Positions 17,276 through 25,416 of a DNA stretch of 64,000 nt are shown piece after piece (positions within the stretch are counted from its first letter, which is position 1; each line of letters starts with the position of its first letter). The stretch is from NCBI GenBank assembly GCA_942493345.1, contig OW818695.1, positions 1,922,001 to 1,986,000 of the forward strand, read 5' to 3'. This stretch comes from GWE2-42-39 sp942493345 (GTDB lineage: Bacteria > Bacteroidota > Bacteroidia > Bacteroidales > Prolixibacteraceae). The notes below the pieces were generated by a model. That model searched no databases, was not told the DNA's origin, and saw only the letters and a list, made by a program, of their open reading frames with translations. Both the position numbers and the translations under genes were made by a program.

Positions 17276-18462
17276 GACGATTGATCTTTTTCGGGATTTT
17301 CATTTTTTCGGGATTTCTCCTGAACGGGCAATCGCTTGACGACCTCCGGACAAAAAAGGAAAAAACCCGCGAACAGATCAATTACACCAACCGCTTGCTC
17401 AACGAAACTCAGAAAAACGAGAAATCGTCGCTGAATAAATTAAATCTGCTGAACGAACAGGTTAACCTGCGCAAACAACTTATAAGCGGTTTTAATAATG
17501 AAATTAAGACCCTCGACGGAATAATTGATGAAAATGAAACGCTTGTCAAATCACTCGAAACCGATCTGGCAGAGTTGAAAAAAGAGTATGCCGAAATGAT
17601 CCGTTTTGCGCAGAAAAACCGGAATTCGTACGACAAAATTCTTTTTTTGCTTTCGTCAAAAGATTTTAACCAGGCCTACAAGCGGCTGATGTATCTTCAG
17701 CAATATTCGAAATACCGGCAAGAACAAGCTGCCCGGATTGTCAGCATGCACGACCAGATGGACAAAAAAGTACAGGATCTGGCAATGCAGAAAAACCAAA
17801 AACAGCAACTTTTGGAAGATAAACAACAGGAAACCCGCAGACTTGACCGCGAACGTGCGGAGCAGGGAAAAAATATTGTTTCGCTTCAGCAAAAGAAAAA
17901 AGATTTGGAAAAGAAGCTGAAGGAACAGCAAAAAATAGACGCGCAGCTGAACCGCGAAATAGATCGCATTGTGGAAGAAGAAGCCCGTAAATCGGAAAAG
18001 AAAGGTTCGACAGGGTTCACGCTCACTCCGGAACAAAAATTGATTTCGGGACAACTGGAGCAAAACCGGGGACGTTTGCCCTGGCCGGTCGAGCGAGGAG
18101 TAATTACCGGTCGGTTTGGCATTCATGCCCATGCGGTGCTGAAAACTGTTCAGGTAAAAAACAACGGCATCGATATTTCGACCGCTTCCGGATCCCGGGC
18201 ACGGGCTGTGTTTGGCGGCGAAGTGAGCCGGGTGTTTGGCATTTCAGGTGGAAATATGGCCGTAATTATTCGGCATGGGAACTATCTTACTGTTTATTCA
18301 AACCTGAAGGACGTGGTGGTAAAAGCAGGCGATAAATTAAAAGCCAAACAAGATTTGGGCACCATTTTTACCGATGAAACAGACGAGGGCAAAACCATTC
18401 TTAAATTCCAGATTTGGAAAGAAAGCCAAAAACTCGACCCGGAACTGTGGCTCAGCAAATAG
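17272..18462 (+). CDS. EnvC-like murein hydrolase activator with degenerate LytM domain
   Basis: 396 residues: signal peptide (1-19), a long coiled coil (about 20-245) and a C-terminal LytM/M23 domain (about 265-396). The domain keeps NNGIDI and RHGNYLTVYSNL but lacks the second half of the metal-binding HxH motif (YSN in place of the usual histidine-containing segment), as in EnvC and NlpD, which activate amidases rather than cut peptidoglycan. It is expected in the periplasm during cell separation. Last gene of the dut cluster; ATGA overlap with the DUF4292 gene. Confidence 0.85.
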   Translation: MRRLIFFGIFIFSGFLLNGQSLDDLRTKKEKTREQINYTNRLLNETQKNEKSSLNKLNLLNEQVNLRKQLISGFNNEIKTLDGIIDENETLVKSLETDLAELKKEYAEMIRFAQKNRNSYDKILFLLSSKDFNQAYKRLMYLQQYSKYRQEQAARIVSMHDQMDKKVQDLAMQKNQKQQLLEDKQQETRRLDRERAEQGKNIVSLQQKKKDLEKKLKEQQKIDAQLNREIDRIVEEEARKSEKKGSTGFTLTPEQKLISGQLEQNRGRLPWPVERGVITGRFGIHAHAVLKTVQVKNNGIDISTASGSRARAVFGGEVSRVFGISGGNMAVIIRHGNYLTVYSNLKDVVVKAGDKLKAKQDLGTIFTDETDEGKTILKFQIWKESQKLDPELWLSK

Positions 18463-18489
18463 GGCAGGGGCGGGGAGTGGTTATCTGAG

Positions 18490-18729
18490 TTACGATTTTC
18501 GAATTTCGATTGACGATTTTGGGTGCTATTGTGAGAAATACTTTTTAAATCATATCAATCTTGTTTCGTTAAGAAGTAGTGCAATTGAAACATTCCTATG
18601 TTTTTTGTGAACCTTTGAGAATTAGCGGCTTTGTGGCTAATTTCCCTGCCACAGAAACACAAAAAACGCAAAGTATTCACGAAGGATACCGTATCGAAAC
18701 GACATTGAATCGTAATTCGAAAATCGTAA
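18490..18729. repeat. MITE-like inverted-repeat segment
   Basis: About 240 non-coding bases bounded by a perfect 16-bp inverted repeat: TTACGATTTTCGAATT at 18490-18505 and its inverse at 18714-18729. Inside is a second nested inverted region (CTTTGTGGC against GCCACAG, and a CCTTTG / CAAAG pair). No reading frame of note is present. The right arm ends four bases before the stop of the minus-strand gene. It may be a non-autonomous mobile repeat or a strong bidirectional terminator between convergent genes. Confidence 0.6.
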
Positions 18730-18733
18730 TTCG

Positions 18734-19159
18734 TTAATCGAAATCTTCCTTCTTTTCCGCCAGCAACTTGCTTATCTCCATTATTTTATTTTGCCGTTCC
18801 ATCGAAAACGTATTACTCTTTTCTTCCAAATGACTGTACAAATTCAGCGCTTTCGAAAACAAGTCGATTTGTTGTTCCTGTGTGTCGGTTAACAAAGCAT
18901 CGTTGTAAATTAATTCGGCAAGCATTTCCATTTTATAAAGTACATCGAACAGGCGATTGTTTTCGTATACAAATACGATTAACGACTCCGCATCGGTTTG
19001 ATGAAAAAACAGGTAGTCGCGACCAAAATATTCCTTGTATAAATCGCGGATTTCCGTGTGGGTAAATTCTTTATTGGTTTCGTTTACCTTATTTTTCAAC
19101 CGGTATAAAGCATCGAAAAACTGCTTTATCAATCTCATAATATAGTCGCGTTCGATCAT
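18734..19159 (-). CDS. Small helical protein, DUF6483-like
   Basis: 141 residues from the start at 19159 (MIERDYIMRLIKQFFDALYRL); an upstream in-frame ATG at 19258 would overlap the methyltransferase gene and is not favoured. The N-terminal ERDYIMRLI pattern resembles the DUF6483 family of small proteins with helical repeats; function unknown. No signal peptide or membrane helix. It lies directly downstream of the methyltransferase (start codons and stop nearly touching), so it is probably co-transcribed. Confidence 0.65.
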   Translation of the reverse strand: MIERDYIMRLIKQFFDALYRLKNKVNETNKEFTHTEIRDLYKEYFGRDYLFFHQTDAESLIVFVYENNRLFDVLYKMEMLAELIYNDALLTDTQEQQIDLFSKALNLYSHLEEKSNTFSMERQNKIMEISKLLAEKKEDFD

Positions 19160-19160
19160 A

Positions 19161-19721
19161 CTATAATTTTTGCAGTAATACCGAGTGTGTTTTACTGACG
19201 TTTGCCGGGCCAAGAACAGTAAAACCGGCTTTCCGGGCAAGTGCCACCGATTGTTCAAACGCTTCTTTTTTCACATGACCTGCCGGTTCGGCAAAGTACA
19301 GAAGCGATTGCGGTTTCAGCATCCGATGGAGGTTGTTGAAGAGTTTTTCACGATCAGGCACTTCGTGGGCAACAAAAAATAACAGGGCAAAATCAGCCGA
19401 TTCTTCCATGCCGTCGAAATCACTTTGTTTTTCGGAAATCAGCTTCGCTTCGATCATGTTTTTCACGCCTGCTTTTTCAGCCCTTTGTTCGAGATTTTCC
19501 AACATTTTCTGCTGAATATCGAAACAGTAAACTTTTCCGGAGCTGCCAACCATTTTGGCCATTGGCAGGCTGAAGTATCCCATGGCGCTGCCATAGTCAA
19601 TAACGTTCATTCCGGGTTTCAGATAAGGGTTCAAAAGTTTTTTTGGGTTGTGACTCAGTTTCCGGATCGGGATCAGAAGCATGTATCCCATCCACCACGG
19701 GCAAACATTTAGATTTTCCAT
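19161..19721 (-). CDS. Class I SAM-dependent methyltransferase
   Basis: 186 residues with a Rossmann methyltransferase core: motif I VIDYGSAMGYFSLPMA near 40-55, the acidic residue of motif II in KVYCFDIQ, and a post-motif region FFVAHEVPDREKLF. The substrate cannot be predicted. It is the first gene of a two-gene minus-strand unit with the DUF6483-like gene. The next 243 bases upstream to the MATE gene hold no gene that I can support. Confidence 0.8.
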   Translation of the reverse strand: MENLNVCPWWMGYMLLIPIRKLSHNPKKLLNPYLKPGMNVIDYGSAMGYFSLPMAKMVGSSGKVYCFDIQQKMLENLEQRAEKAGVKNMIEAKLISEKQSDFDGMEESADFALLFFVAHEVPDREKLFNNLHRMLKPQSLLYFAEPAGHVKKEAFEQSVALARKAGFTVLGPANVSKTHSVLLQKL

Positions 19722-19964
19722 TGTTTGTTATTTTTAGTTTTTATCGGGCTATTTTATACAATACTAATTTGGTTGGTTCTTTTCTCCTGATGGTAATCGG
19801 TCAATACAATGGTTTTTCCGGTCAACAATTGATTTACAGGAGAAGTTCGCGGGTTACCTTCCTGAAAAAGAATGAAGCACACGCAACTTATTTAATTATT
19901 TCGGATCATTACCTTTGTTGTTTATTCCGGAAGGGAAAGAAGCATCACAAACAAGTTTTCACGT

Positions 19965-21350
19965 ATGATTTTACTGAAAAAGTATTTTTCGGGTTACCGC
20001 GAAACGGGAGGTATCAAAGAATTATTGATTTTAGCCATACCGATGATTATTTCAACGGCCTGCGACGGGGTGATGACCTTCACCGACCGGCTGTTTCTGG
20101 CGCGTGTAGGGTCGGAACAAATGAATGCAGCCATGGGCGGCGGTGTAACCATGCAAATGCTCATCTTCTTTTTCGTGGGACTGACCGGTTATTCAACTGC
20201 GTTGGTAGCTCAGTATTTTGGGGCTGGAGAAAAACATAACTCGAGCCGGGCCACATTTCAGGCCATTCTGGTAACCTTGTTTGCCTGGCCTGTAATTATC
20301 TTGCTGAAACCACGGGCTATCTCGTACTTCGATTTTATGAATATCCCTGAATCGCAGATTGGCTACCAGGTACAATACCTCAATATCCTGATTTGGGGTG
20401 GAGTTTTCAGTATGATGCGGTACACGCTGGGATGCTATTTTTCCGGTATCGGCAAAACAAAAATTGTGATGTCGGCAACGATTGTGGCAATGCTCGTCAA
20501 TGTAGTACTCGACTATATTTTGATTTTCGGGAAACTGGGGTTTCCGGCTATGGGTATTCAGGGTGCAGCCCTGGCGACCATAACCGGGTCTTTTGCCGCA
20601 ATGGTAATTCTGATTATGGTGTATTTTAACCGCGAGAACCGTACCTCTTTTGCTGTGATGAAATCGTTCCGTTTCAACTGGACGATCATGAAAAAATTGT
20701 TGTATTATGGATATCCTGCCGGTTTGGAAATGTTCCTGAACTTTCTGGCTTTTGTGACTATGATCGGACTGTTTTATTCGCGGGGCGATGCGGTGGCAAC
20801 AGCTACTACCATCATGTTCAATTGGGATTTGGTTTCGTTCATTCCCCTGGTGGGCATCGAAATTGCGGTAATGAGTCTGGTGGGCCGTTATATGGGCGCC
20901 GGACAACCGCAAATAGCGCAACGGGCAGCTATTTCAGCCATCAAAACAGGTATTTTTTATTCGGTGGTGATTCTTGCTCTATTTGTATTTATTCCCGAGA
21001 TTTTGGTGCGGGTGTTTCATCCCGATACACCCAGTCAGGTTTTTGAAGATGCTGTCCCGATTGCTGTTTCGATGATAAAAATTGCCGCGTTGTATGTGCT
21101 TGCCGAAGCAATTATGGTGGCGTTGGTAGGCGCTCTGCGTGGCGCCGGCGACACGCATTTTACCATGTTTGCATCGGTTACCATGCACTGGTTATTTGTG
21201 CCCATATTATATTTAACAATGAATGTTTTACACCTCTCAGTGATTCTGAGCTGGCTTTTACTCGTGATATTCTTTCTGCTTTTTTGCCTGGTTATTGTAT
21301 TCCGGTTTCGCAGTGGCAGATGGAAGAAAATTCGGGTGATCCAGAGTTGA
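19965..21350 (+). CDS. MATE-family multidrug/toxin extrusion transporter
   Basis: 461 residues with 12 predicted membrane helices in two homologous halves and typical MATE phrases (IPMIISTACDGVMTFTDRLFL, split here at residues 23-43; GAALATITGS; GALRGAGDTHFTM). These are Na+ or H+ antiporters exporting cationic compounds. No regulator is adjacent and the substrate is unknown. No obvious terminator follows. Confidence 0.9.
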   Translation: MILLKKYFSGYRETGGIKELLILAIPMIISTACDGVMTFTDRLFLARVGSEQMNAAMGGGVTMQMLIFFFVGLTGYSTALVAQYFGAGEKHNSSRATFQAILVTLFAWPVIILLKPRAISYFDFMNIPESQIGYQVQYLNILIWGGVFSMMRYTLGCYFSGIGKTKIVMSATIVAMLVNVVLDYILIFGKLGFPAMGIQGAALATITGSFAAMVILIMVYFNRENRTSFAVMKSFRFNWTIMKKLLYYGYPAGLEMFLNFLAFVTMIGLFYSRGDAVATATTIMFNWDLVSFIPLVGIEIAVMSLVGRYMGAGQPQIAQRAAISAIKTGIFYSVVILALFVFIPEILVRVFHPDTPSQVFEDAVPIAVSMIKIAALYVLAEAIMVALVGALRGAGDTHFTMFASVTMHWLFVPILYLTMNVLHLSVILSWLLLVIFFLLFCLVIVFRFRSGRWKKIRVIQS

Positions 21351-21433
21351 AATTTCTTCCGACTGACCTGACTACTCCGAAGTTATCGACTCATTGTACA
21401 TAACAAAGTTATGCCGAATAACATAAGAAAACA

Positions 21434-21510
21434 CAATTTACAAATGCCTGCTTTTTATTATATAGCAGTATAATTAATTGCTTCTTCTAAACGGAAGCAA
21501 TTTGTAAATA
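21434..21510. promoter_or_regulatory. Nested inverted repeats in the leader of the 21542 gene
   Basis: A perfect 9-bp inverted repeat, AATTGCTTC at 21476-21484 and GAAGCAATT at 21494-21502, lies 40 bases before the start codon. It sits inside a larger near-inverted pair (ATTTACAAATGC near 21436 and GCAATTTGTAAAT near 21497). It could be an operator or an mRNA leader structure. No known riboswitch class is recognised. Confidence 0.4.
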
Positions 21511-21541
21511 ATTTTAATTTTTACCTTAATTTTTCTAGCCA

Positions 21542-22018
21542 ATGGAAAACAAAATTAATTTTGACATTCCTGAGGAAGTTATTACTCAAGCCACAGGAAA
21601 AGTGCAGGAAGCAATTGCCCTGCTGCACCCGTATTTAATTGCTCTTACCCCGGATGAACGTCAGTGTACTCCAAAAATGAGCGATAAAACACAGCCTTTT
21701 GTTGAAAAATGCCTTAGTTACTGTCAATCCGATTCACAATTTGCCCCGGTTTACCTCGACAAAAATGGATTGGCAGCCGACATGAAGGTATTTAATCAAC
21801 TAATTCCATTATTTCGTCTGGCACAGCAACTTGCCAGCGACTTGTCCGATACCGTGATGGAAGCCGGGGCCGAAAGCTATACGGCTTCGTTGACCTATTA
21901 CAATTCGGTAAAACAGGCCGCCAAAATGAGCGTACCTGGTTCGAAACCGATTTACGAAGACCTGAGCAAACGTTTTGTAAAAAGCAAGGGTGAGGTTTTA
22001 CCCGAAACCGAAGGGTAG
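21542..22018 (+). CDS. Conserved hypothetical helical protein
   Basis: 158 residues, no signal peptide and no membrane segment; strongly helical with the segment HPYLIALTPDERQCTPKM followed by SDKTQPFVEKCL. This looks like a family of roughly 150-residue proteins that I recall as common but uncharacterised in Bacteroidota; I cannot assign a function. The C-terminal part (VPGSKPIYEDLSKRF) is also family-like. It has its own terminator at 22054-22079 and a structured leader, so it is transcribed alone. Confidence 0.8.
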   Translation: MENKINFDIPEEVITQATGKVQEAIALLHPYLIALTPDERQCTPKMSDKTQPFVEKCLSYCQSDSQFAPVYLDKNGLAADMKVFNQLIPLFRLAQQLASDLSDTVMEAGAESYTASLTYYNSVKQAAKMSVPGSKPIYEDLSKRFVKSKGEVLPETEG

Positions 22019-22053
22019 TATTCTATTGTGCATTTGATTTTTTTAGAATGATG

Positions 22054-22079
22054 GGTCCCGGTTTTCCGGGGCCTTTTTT
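22054..22079 (+). terminator. Intrinsic terminator after the 21542 gene
   Basis: GGTCCCGG (22054-22061), loop TTTT, CCGGGGCC (22066-22073), then six T. The stem includes one wobble. The first unit of the 21-bp repeat array begins in the T tract. Confidence 0.75.
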
Positions 22080-22265
22080 ATGTTCCGACCTTTGGCATTG
22101 TGGTTAAAAACACCAATTTTGATGCCCGGAACACCAGCGTTGCAGCAAAAAGCAGAAAACGAGATGCTTCCGGCTCCAAATTTTGAGTTAAAAACCGAAA
22201 TGTTGCAGTTCCGAATAGCAAGTTTGCAGTTAAAAACAGCAAATTTGGTGTTCCGAACAGTAAAT
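22077..22265 (+). repeat. Array of nine degenerate 21-bp hairpin repeats
   Basis: Nine contiguous units of exactly 21 bp. Best-conserved units run 22203-22223, 22224-22244 and 22245-22265. Each unit is itself an imperfect palindrome: arms TTTGC and GCAAA, an A-A mismatch, then GTT and AAC around a three-base centre. The centre is AAA in some units and CCG in others (u1, u5 and u7 against u0, u6 and u8), roughly alternating. One frame stays open across the array (ATG at 22080, TAG after 22280) and would give a heptapeptide repeat like LQLKTAN, but the ATG lies in the terminator T tract with no room for a ribosome site. No spacers, so not CRISPR. Confidence 0.75.
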
Positions 22266-22516
22266 TATGGAACCGAGGAATAGTCCCTGATAAGTCACCT
22301 GCAACCAGGCATTGAATTTATCTGTACGAATTATAAAAAACATATTTATCGCCATTTTGTCATTTAAAAATTATTAAATACACATCTATATATTATAAAA
22401 TAGCACAATAAATGCAATTATTTAAATTAAAATAAACGTTGGTATGATAGTTGAGTAGTCTATCCTGACAATGGGGGAGGTCAAAATCTCCCGAGTTTTA
22501 ATTTAATTCTATAAAT
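22266..22516. other. AT-rich non-coding stretch with two small hairpins
   Basis: About 250 AT-rich bases between the repeat array and the HNH-like gene. Near its end there are two short hairpins in what would be the leader of the next gene: GATAG / CTATC around 22447-22465 and GGGAG / CTCCC around 22475-22495. No gene or known RNA family is recognised. Confidence 0.4.
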
Positions 22517-22786
22517 ATGTTGGTAAAAGTTAAAAATTTAAGAGGTACAGGTGATAGAAAGCCTGTTGGGTACAATTCATGGTTGGATTTCTGGGAAGCC
22601 AAATCGGGTGAAAAAGCCACAGAATGCAAGTCTTTTTTATGTGGTTCAAAAACAGATTTAGTTGGTGCACACGTTAAAAAGGTTGATTCAAATGACGGCA
22701 AATGGTATATCATACCTCTTTGCAAAGATTGCAACGCCAGAGATGATGAGTTTTACGTTTCGGGAACCTTGGTTCCGGTAAACTAA
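22517..22786 (+). CDS. HNH-like zinc-binding mini-protein
   Basis: 89 residues with a metal-ligand pattern Cys37-x4-Cys42 ... His52 ... Cys69-x2-Cys72, in the context GAHVKK ... IIPLCKDCN. This resembles a minimal HNH / treble-clef nuclease core (the AHV histidine and the PLCxxCN knuckle), but the last histidine of a canonical HNH motif is not seen, so catalytic activity is uncertain. It may bind nucleic acid only. It sits at the left of the RloAB island and has its own terminator. Confidence 0.65.
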   Translation: MLVKVKNLRGTGDRKPVGYNSWLDFWEAKSGEKATECKSFLCGSKTDLVGAHVKKVDSNDGKWYIIPLCKDCNARDDEFYVSGTLVPVN

Positions 22787-22828
22787 AGCTATCTTGGGCT
22801 TTGATCAGAAACTGCCAGAGATGGAAAC

Positions 22829-22856
22829 AAAAAAGAGACATTACGTCTCTTTTTTG
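22829..22856. terminator. Bidirectional-looking intrinsic terminator
   Basis: A-rich arm plus GAGAC (22835-22839), loop ATTAC, then GTCTC (22845-22849) and a T run. The stem extends into the A/T tracts on both sides, so it could stop transcription in either direction. It separates the HNH-like gene from rloA. Confidence 0.8.
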
Positions 22857-22962
22857 TTTTATATGCCATTTTGTCGATAAAATGTTAATATTTTAAAACA
22901 AAATCAATATCCGTTTGTTTTTTATTTATATTTATCGCACAAAATAAGAAAATACGAAACCT

Positions 22963-24255
22963 ATGATTCAGGAAATACGCATCAAAAACTTCCTTTCGTT
23001 TAAAGACGAGGTTGTTTTTAGTTTTGAAGCCACTAAAGACAATATATTGGAAGATTATCAGGTAGTGGAAGTGTCACCAGGGGTGAGGCTTTTGCGTTTC
23101 GCGTTGGTGTATGGTGCAAACGCCTCGGGAAAGTCGAACCTGCTGAATGCCTTCGATTTTCTGCATGATTTCTGGTTCGATATTCCGAAAGATAATACCA
23201 CTAAAACAGGAGTTGTTCCGTTTAAATTAGACAAAGAAACCCCGGGTAAACCAACCGAGTTTTCATTGAAGTTTTATGTCGGTGCAGTGCGGTATTGGTA
23301 TCAACTCAAACTTGATGGGGAAAAGGTAATAGAAGAAAAATTGTCCTATTACAGTTCTGTTCAACCAACTTTGCTTTTTGAAAGAACGCTGCAAAATAAT
23401 ATATCGGTTATAACATTTAACCAGTCTGCAATCAGGGTAAGTAATGTTGCCCGCGAGGAAATAAACGTTAAATGTCTGCCCAATATGTCGTTTTTTGCCG
23501 CCCGAAACCAGGTAAATGTAGCTTTACCTAAAATAGATGAGGGCCGCGACTGGATGCAGAAGAATGTGATGAATATGATTAATCCCAAAATTTCGTTATT
23601 TAATTATGCCGAACGAAAAATGCACGAGGATGAAAATCTAAAAAAGCATTTGCTGGAATTTATCAAAAAAGCTGATTTTAATATTAGCAATATCGAAACT
23701 AAACCCGAAAAAAAAGAAGTTCCCGCAGAATTTTTGGAATATATTTTAAAAACGGATTCTTTACCAGAGGAAGAAAGAGAACGACTAAAAAATGAGAGGA
23801 ACATAACTCAGTTAAAGACTAATTTCGAACATACTGTAACCAACGAAAGGGGACAAGAGAAATATCCTTTGGAAGAACATTTTGAATCGGAAGGAACCCG
23901 ACGCATTACAGGGCTTGAAACTGTGTTGTATATAGCTCTGCAACGAAACGCGTTTCTTCCTATTGATGAAATTGAGTCATCGTTACATCCTGAACTGATC
24001 AAATTCGTGATAAAGAAATTCCTGGAAAATAAAGATAACCGGGCTCAATTGTTGGTTACAACGCATTACGACCCGTTGTTAAATGAAACAGACGAGTTGT
24101 TCAGGAAAGACTCGGTTTGGTTTACGGATAAAAACGAATCGGGGAGTACCGAGCTTTATTCGTTGGTTGAGTTTAGCGGACTTAAAAGGATAGCTTCGCT
24201 ACAAAAAGCATATAGGCAGGGAAGATTTGGAGGCATTCCAAAAATCAATTTATAA
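22963..24255 (+). CDS. RloA/AbiLi-like AAA ATPase (defence-associated)
   Basis: 430 residues of the AAA_15/AAA_21 ATPase type found in OLD-like and RloA proteins. Walker A GANASGKSNL spans about 51-60 after the N-terminal IRIKNFLSFKDE strand; the Walker B/signature region is FLPIDEIESSLHPEL, and the switch histidine is in TTHYDPLL. Known relatives pair with a Toprim-type nuclease in phage-abortive systems such as AbiL and PARIS. The partner here is the RloB-like gene that starts ten bases downstream. The region is AT-rich relative to its surroundings, consistent with horizontal acquisition. Confidence 0.85.
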   Translation: MIQEIRIKNFLSFKDEVVFSFEATKDNILEDYQVVEVSPGVRLLRFALVYGANASGKSNLLNAFDFLHDFWFDIPKDNTTKTGVVPFKLDKETPGKPTEFSLKFYVGAVRYWYQLKLDGEKVIEEKLSYYSSVQPTLLFERTLQNNISVITFNQSAIRVSNVAREEINVKCLPNMSFFAARNQVNVALPKIDEGRDWMQKNVMNMINPKISLFNYAERKMHEDENLKKHLLEFIKKADFNISNIETKPEKKEVPAEFLEYILKTDSLPEEERERLKNERNITQLKTNFEHTVTNERGQEKYPLEEHFESEGTRRITGLETVLYIALQRNAFLPIDEIESSLHPELIKFVIKKFLENKDNRAQLLVTTHYDPLLNETDELFRKDSVWFTDKNESGSTELYSLVEFSGLKRIASLQKAYRQGRFGGIPKINL

Positions 24256-24265
24256 TACAGTAATT

Positions 24266-24844
24266 ATGAGCAGAGATGTTGAGAAAAGACCATTAAGGTC
24301 GCCTAAAATAACTGTGATTGGTGAAGGCATAACAGAACAGTATTATTTTAGTCACGTCCGCTCTCTTTATAATTATAGGTACGAATTGAAGCCATATTAT
24401 TTTGGTACTACATCATTACAGGAAATGGAACGTAAGATTTCTGAAATAGTAGGTGGCGGCGGCATTGCAATTTGTGTCTTTGACACTGATGTTTCGCAGC
24501 GAGATGAGACACAAAGAAAACGTTTGGATCATTTGAAGCGAAAGTATGGACAAAAAAAGAACGTAATTTTCTGTGATAGTCTCCCTTCTGTAGAATACTG
24601 GTTCCTTCTGCATTACCGAAATACCAACCGTTTTTTTGCTAGTTCGGATGAAGTTAAACGAGAGTTGCGGACTTTTATTGGGAGGTATGAGAAAAAAGCC
24701 GATTTTCTTGAGAAAGAGAAATGGGTTGCCGATATGTGTTCCGATCAAAAGCTGGAAATTGCCATTCAACGTGCCAAAGACTTTGGCGAAAATGGTGAAT
24801 CGTATTCAAATATTTATAGGGCAATTGAATTATTTCGGCAGTGA
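24266..24844 (+). CDS. RloB/AbiLii-like Toprim-type protein
   Basis: 192 residues from the ATG at 24266 (MSRDVEKRPLRSPK), chosen over an upstream in-frame ATG that overlaps rloA. It matches RloB-like proteins: the ITVIGEGITEQYYF motif supplies the Toprim glutamate, CVFDTDVSQRD the DxD acidic pair, and SLPSVEYWFLLHY the conserved later block. Such proteins are predicted nucleases activated by their ATPase partner. The ten-base spacing to rloA means one operon. Abortive-infection activity is inferred from family, not shown. Confidence 0.85.
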   Translation: MSRDVEKRPLRSPKITVIGEGITEQYYFSHVRSLYNYRYELKPYYFGTTSLQEMERKISEIVGGGGIAICVFDTDVSQRDETQRKRLDHLKRKYGQKKNVIFCDSLPSVEYWFLLHYRNTNRFFASSDEVKRELRTFIGRYEKKADFLEKEKWVADMCSDQKLEIAIQRAKDFGENGESYSNIYRAIELFRQ

Positions 24845-24932
24845 TTAATCTTCTGTTTAACCGTTTTTGTAATTCCAGAAGAATCAACCGGATTGAACTA
24901 TTTAACATCCATCATTCAAACCATAAAAACAT

Positions 24933-25334
24933 ATGACTATGAGTTCTAAAGATCAACAAATCATGCAGGAACTGGAATCTTTATTGAGCTTCGAAAATGA
25001 AAATGAGAAGCTCGAACTTGAAGCTGAATTGCTGCACCTGAAATTTGTGGGCGTGATTGAGGAATTGATGGAACAGGAAAATATCACCAAAGCCGAGCTG
25101 GCCGAAAAACTTTCAACTTTGAAAAGCTACATTACCCAATTGTTTGCCGGCGATAAACTTTTCAATATCAAAACGCTGGTTAAATTACAACGCGCTTTAA
25201 ATGTCAATTTCACTTTAACAGCTTTAGGCCCTTTTGGTTCCTATTTGCTTCCCAGCGTTGACATGAATCATCTTCTTGCTGCAAAAAGTATAAATTCAGA
25301 ACCACAAAAGGATAGTGGAAATGATAATGTATAG
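24933..25334 (+). CDS. XRE-family helix-turn-helix regulator
   Basis: 133 residues. An N-terminal helical stretch (about 1-45, acidic and leucine-rich) precedes an HTH at about 50-95 (ITKAELAEKLSTLKSYITQLFAGDK, split here: recognition helix KSYITQLF), then a short tail. It resembles single-domain antitoxin-like or phage-type repressors. Position right after rloAB on the same strand suggests it controls the island. The 88-base gap leaves open a separate promoter. Alternative start at ATG 24939. Confidence 0.8.
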   Translation: MTMSSKDQQIMQELESLLSFENENEKLELEAELLHLKFVGVIEELMEQENITKAELAEKLSTLKSYITQLFAGDKLFNIKTLVKLQRALNVNFTLTALGPFGSYLLPSVDMNHLLAAKSINSEPQKDSGNDNV

Positions 25335-25416
25335 TGTGATTGTCTGTTTTTATTTTGGATAATGGGAAAAATAAAGTCTGGCTTACGACCAGGCTAAATC
25401 TGTATGTTATACGTTT

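Noticed and set aside
19643..20239. 198-residue open frame overlapping the MATE gene
   Set aside because: It is out of frame with the MATE gene, has no recognisable domain and lies partly in non-coding DNA.
22077..22265. CRISPR array
   Set aside because: Units are contiguous at 21 bp with no unique spacers, and no cas gene is in the window.
22080..22283. 67-codon open frame as a normal protein gene
   Set aside because: The ATG lies in the T tract of a terminator with no ribosome-binding region; the open frame can be explained by the 21-bp period. Kept only as a possibility in the findings.
22963..24844. PARIS (AriA/AriB) system
   Set aside because: The second protein matches RloB-like motifs rather than the DUF4435 protein of PARIS, as far as can be judged by eye.
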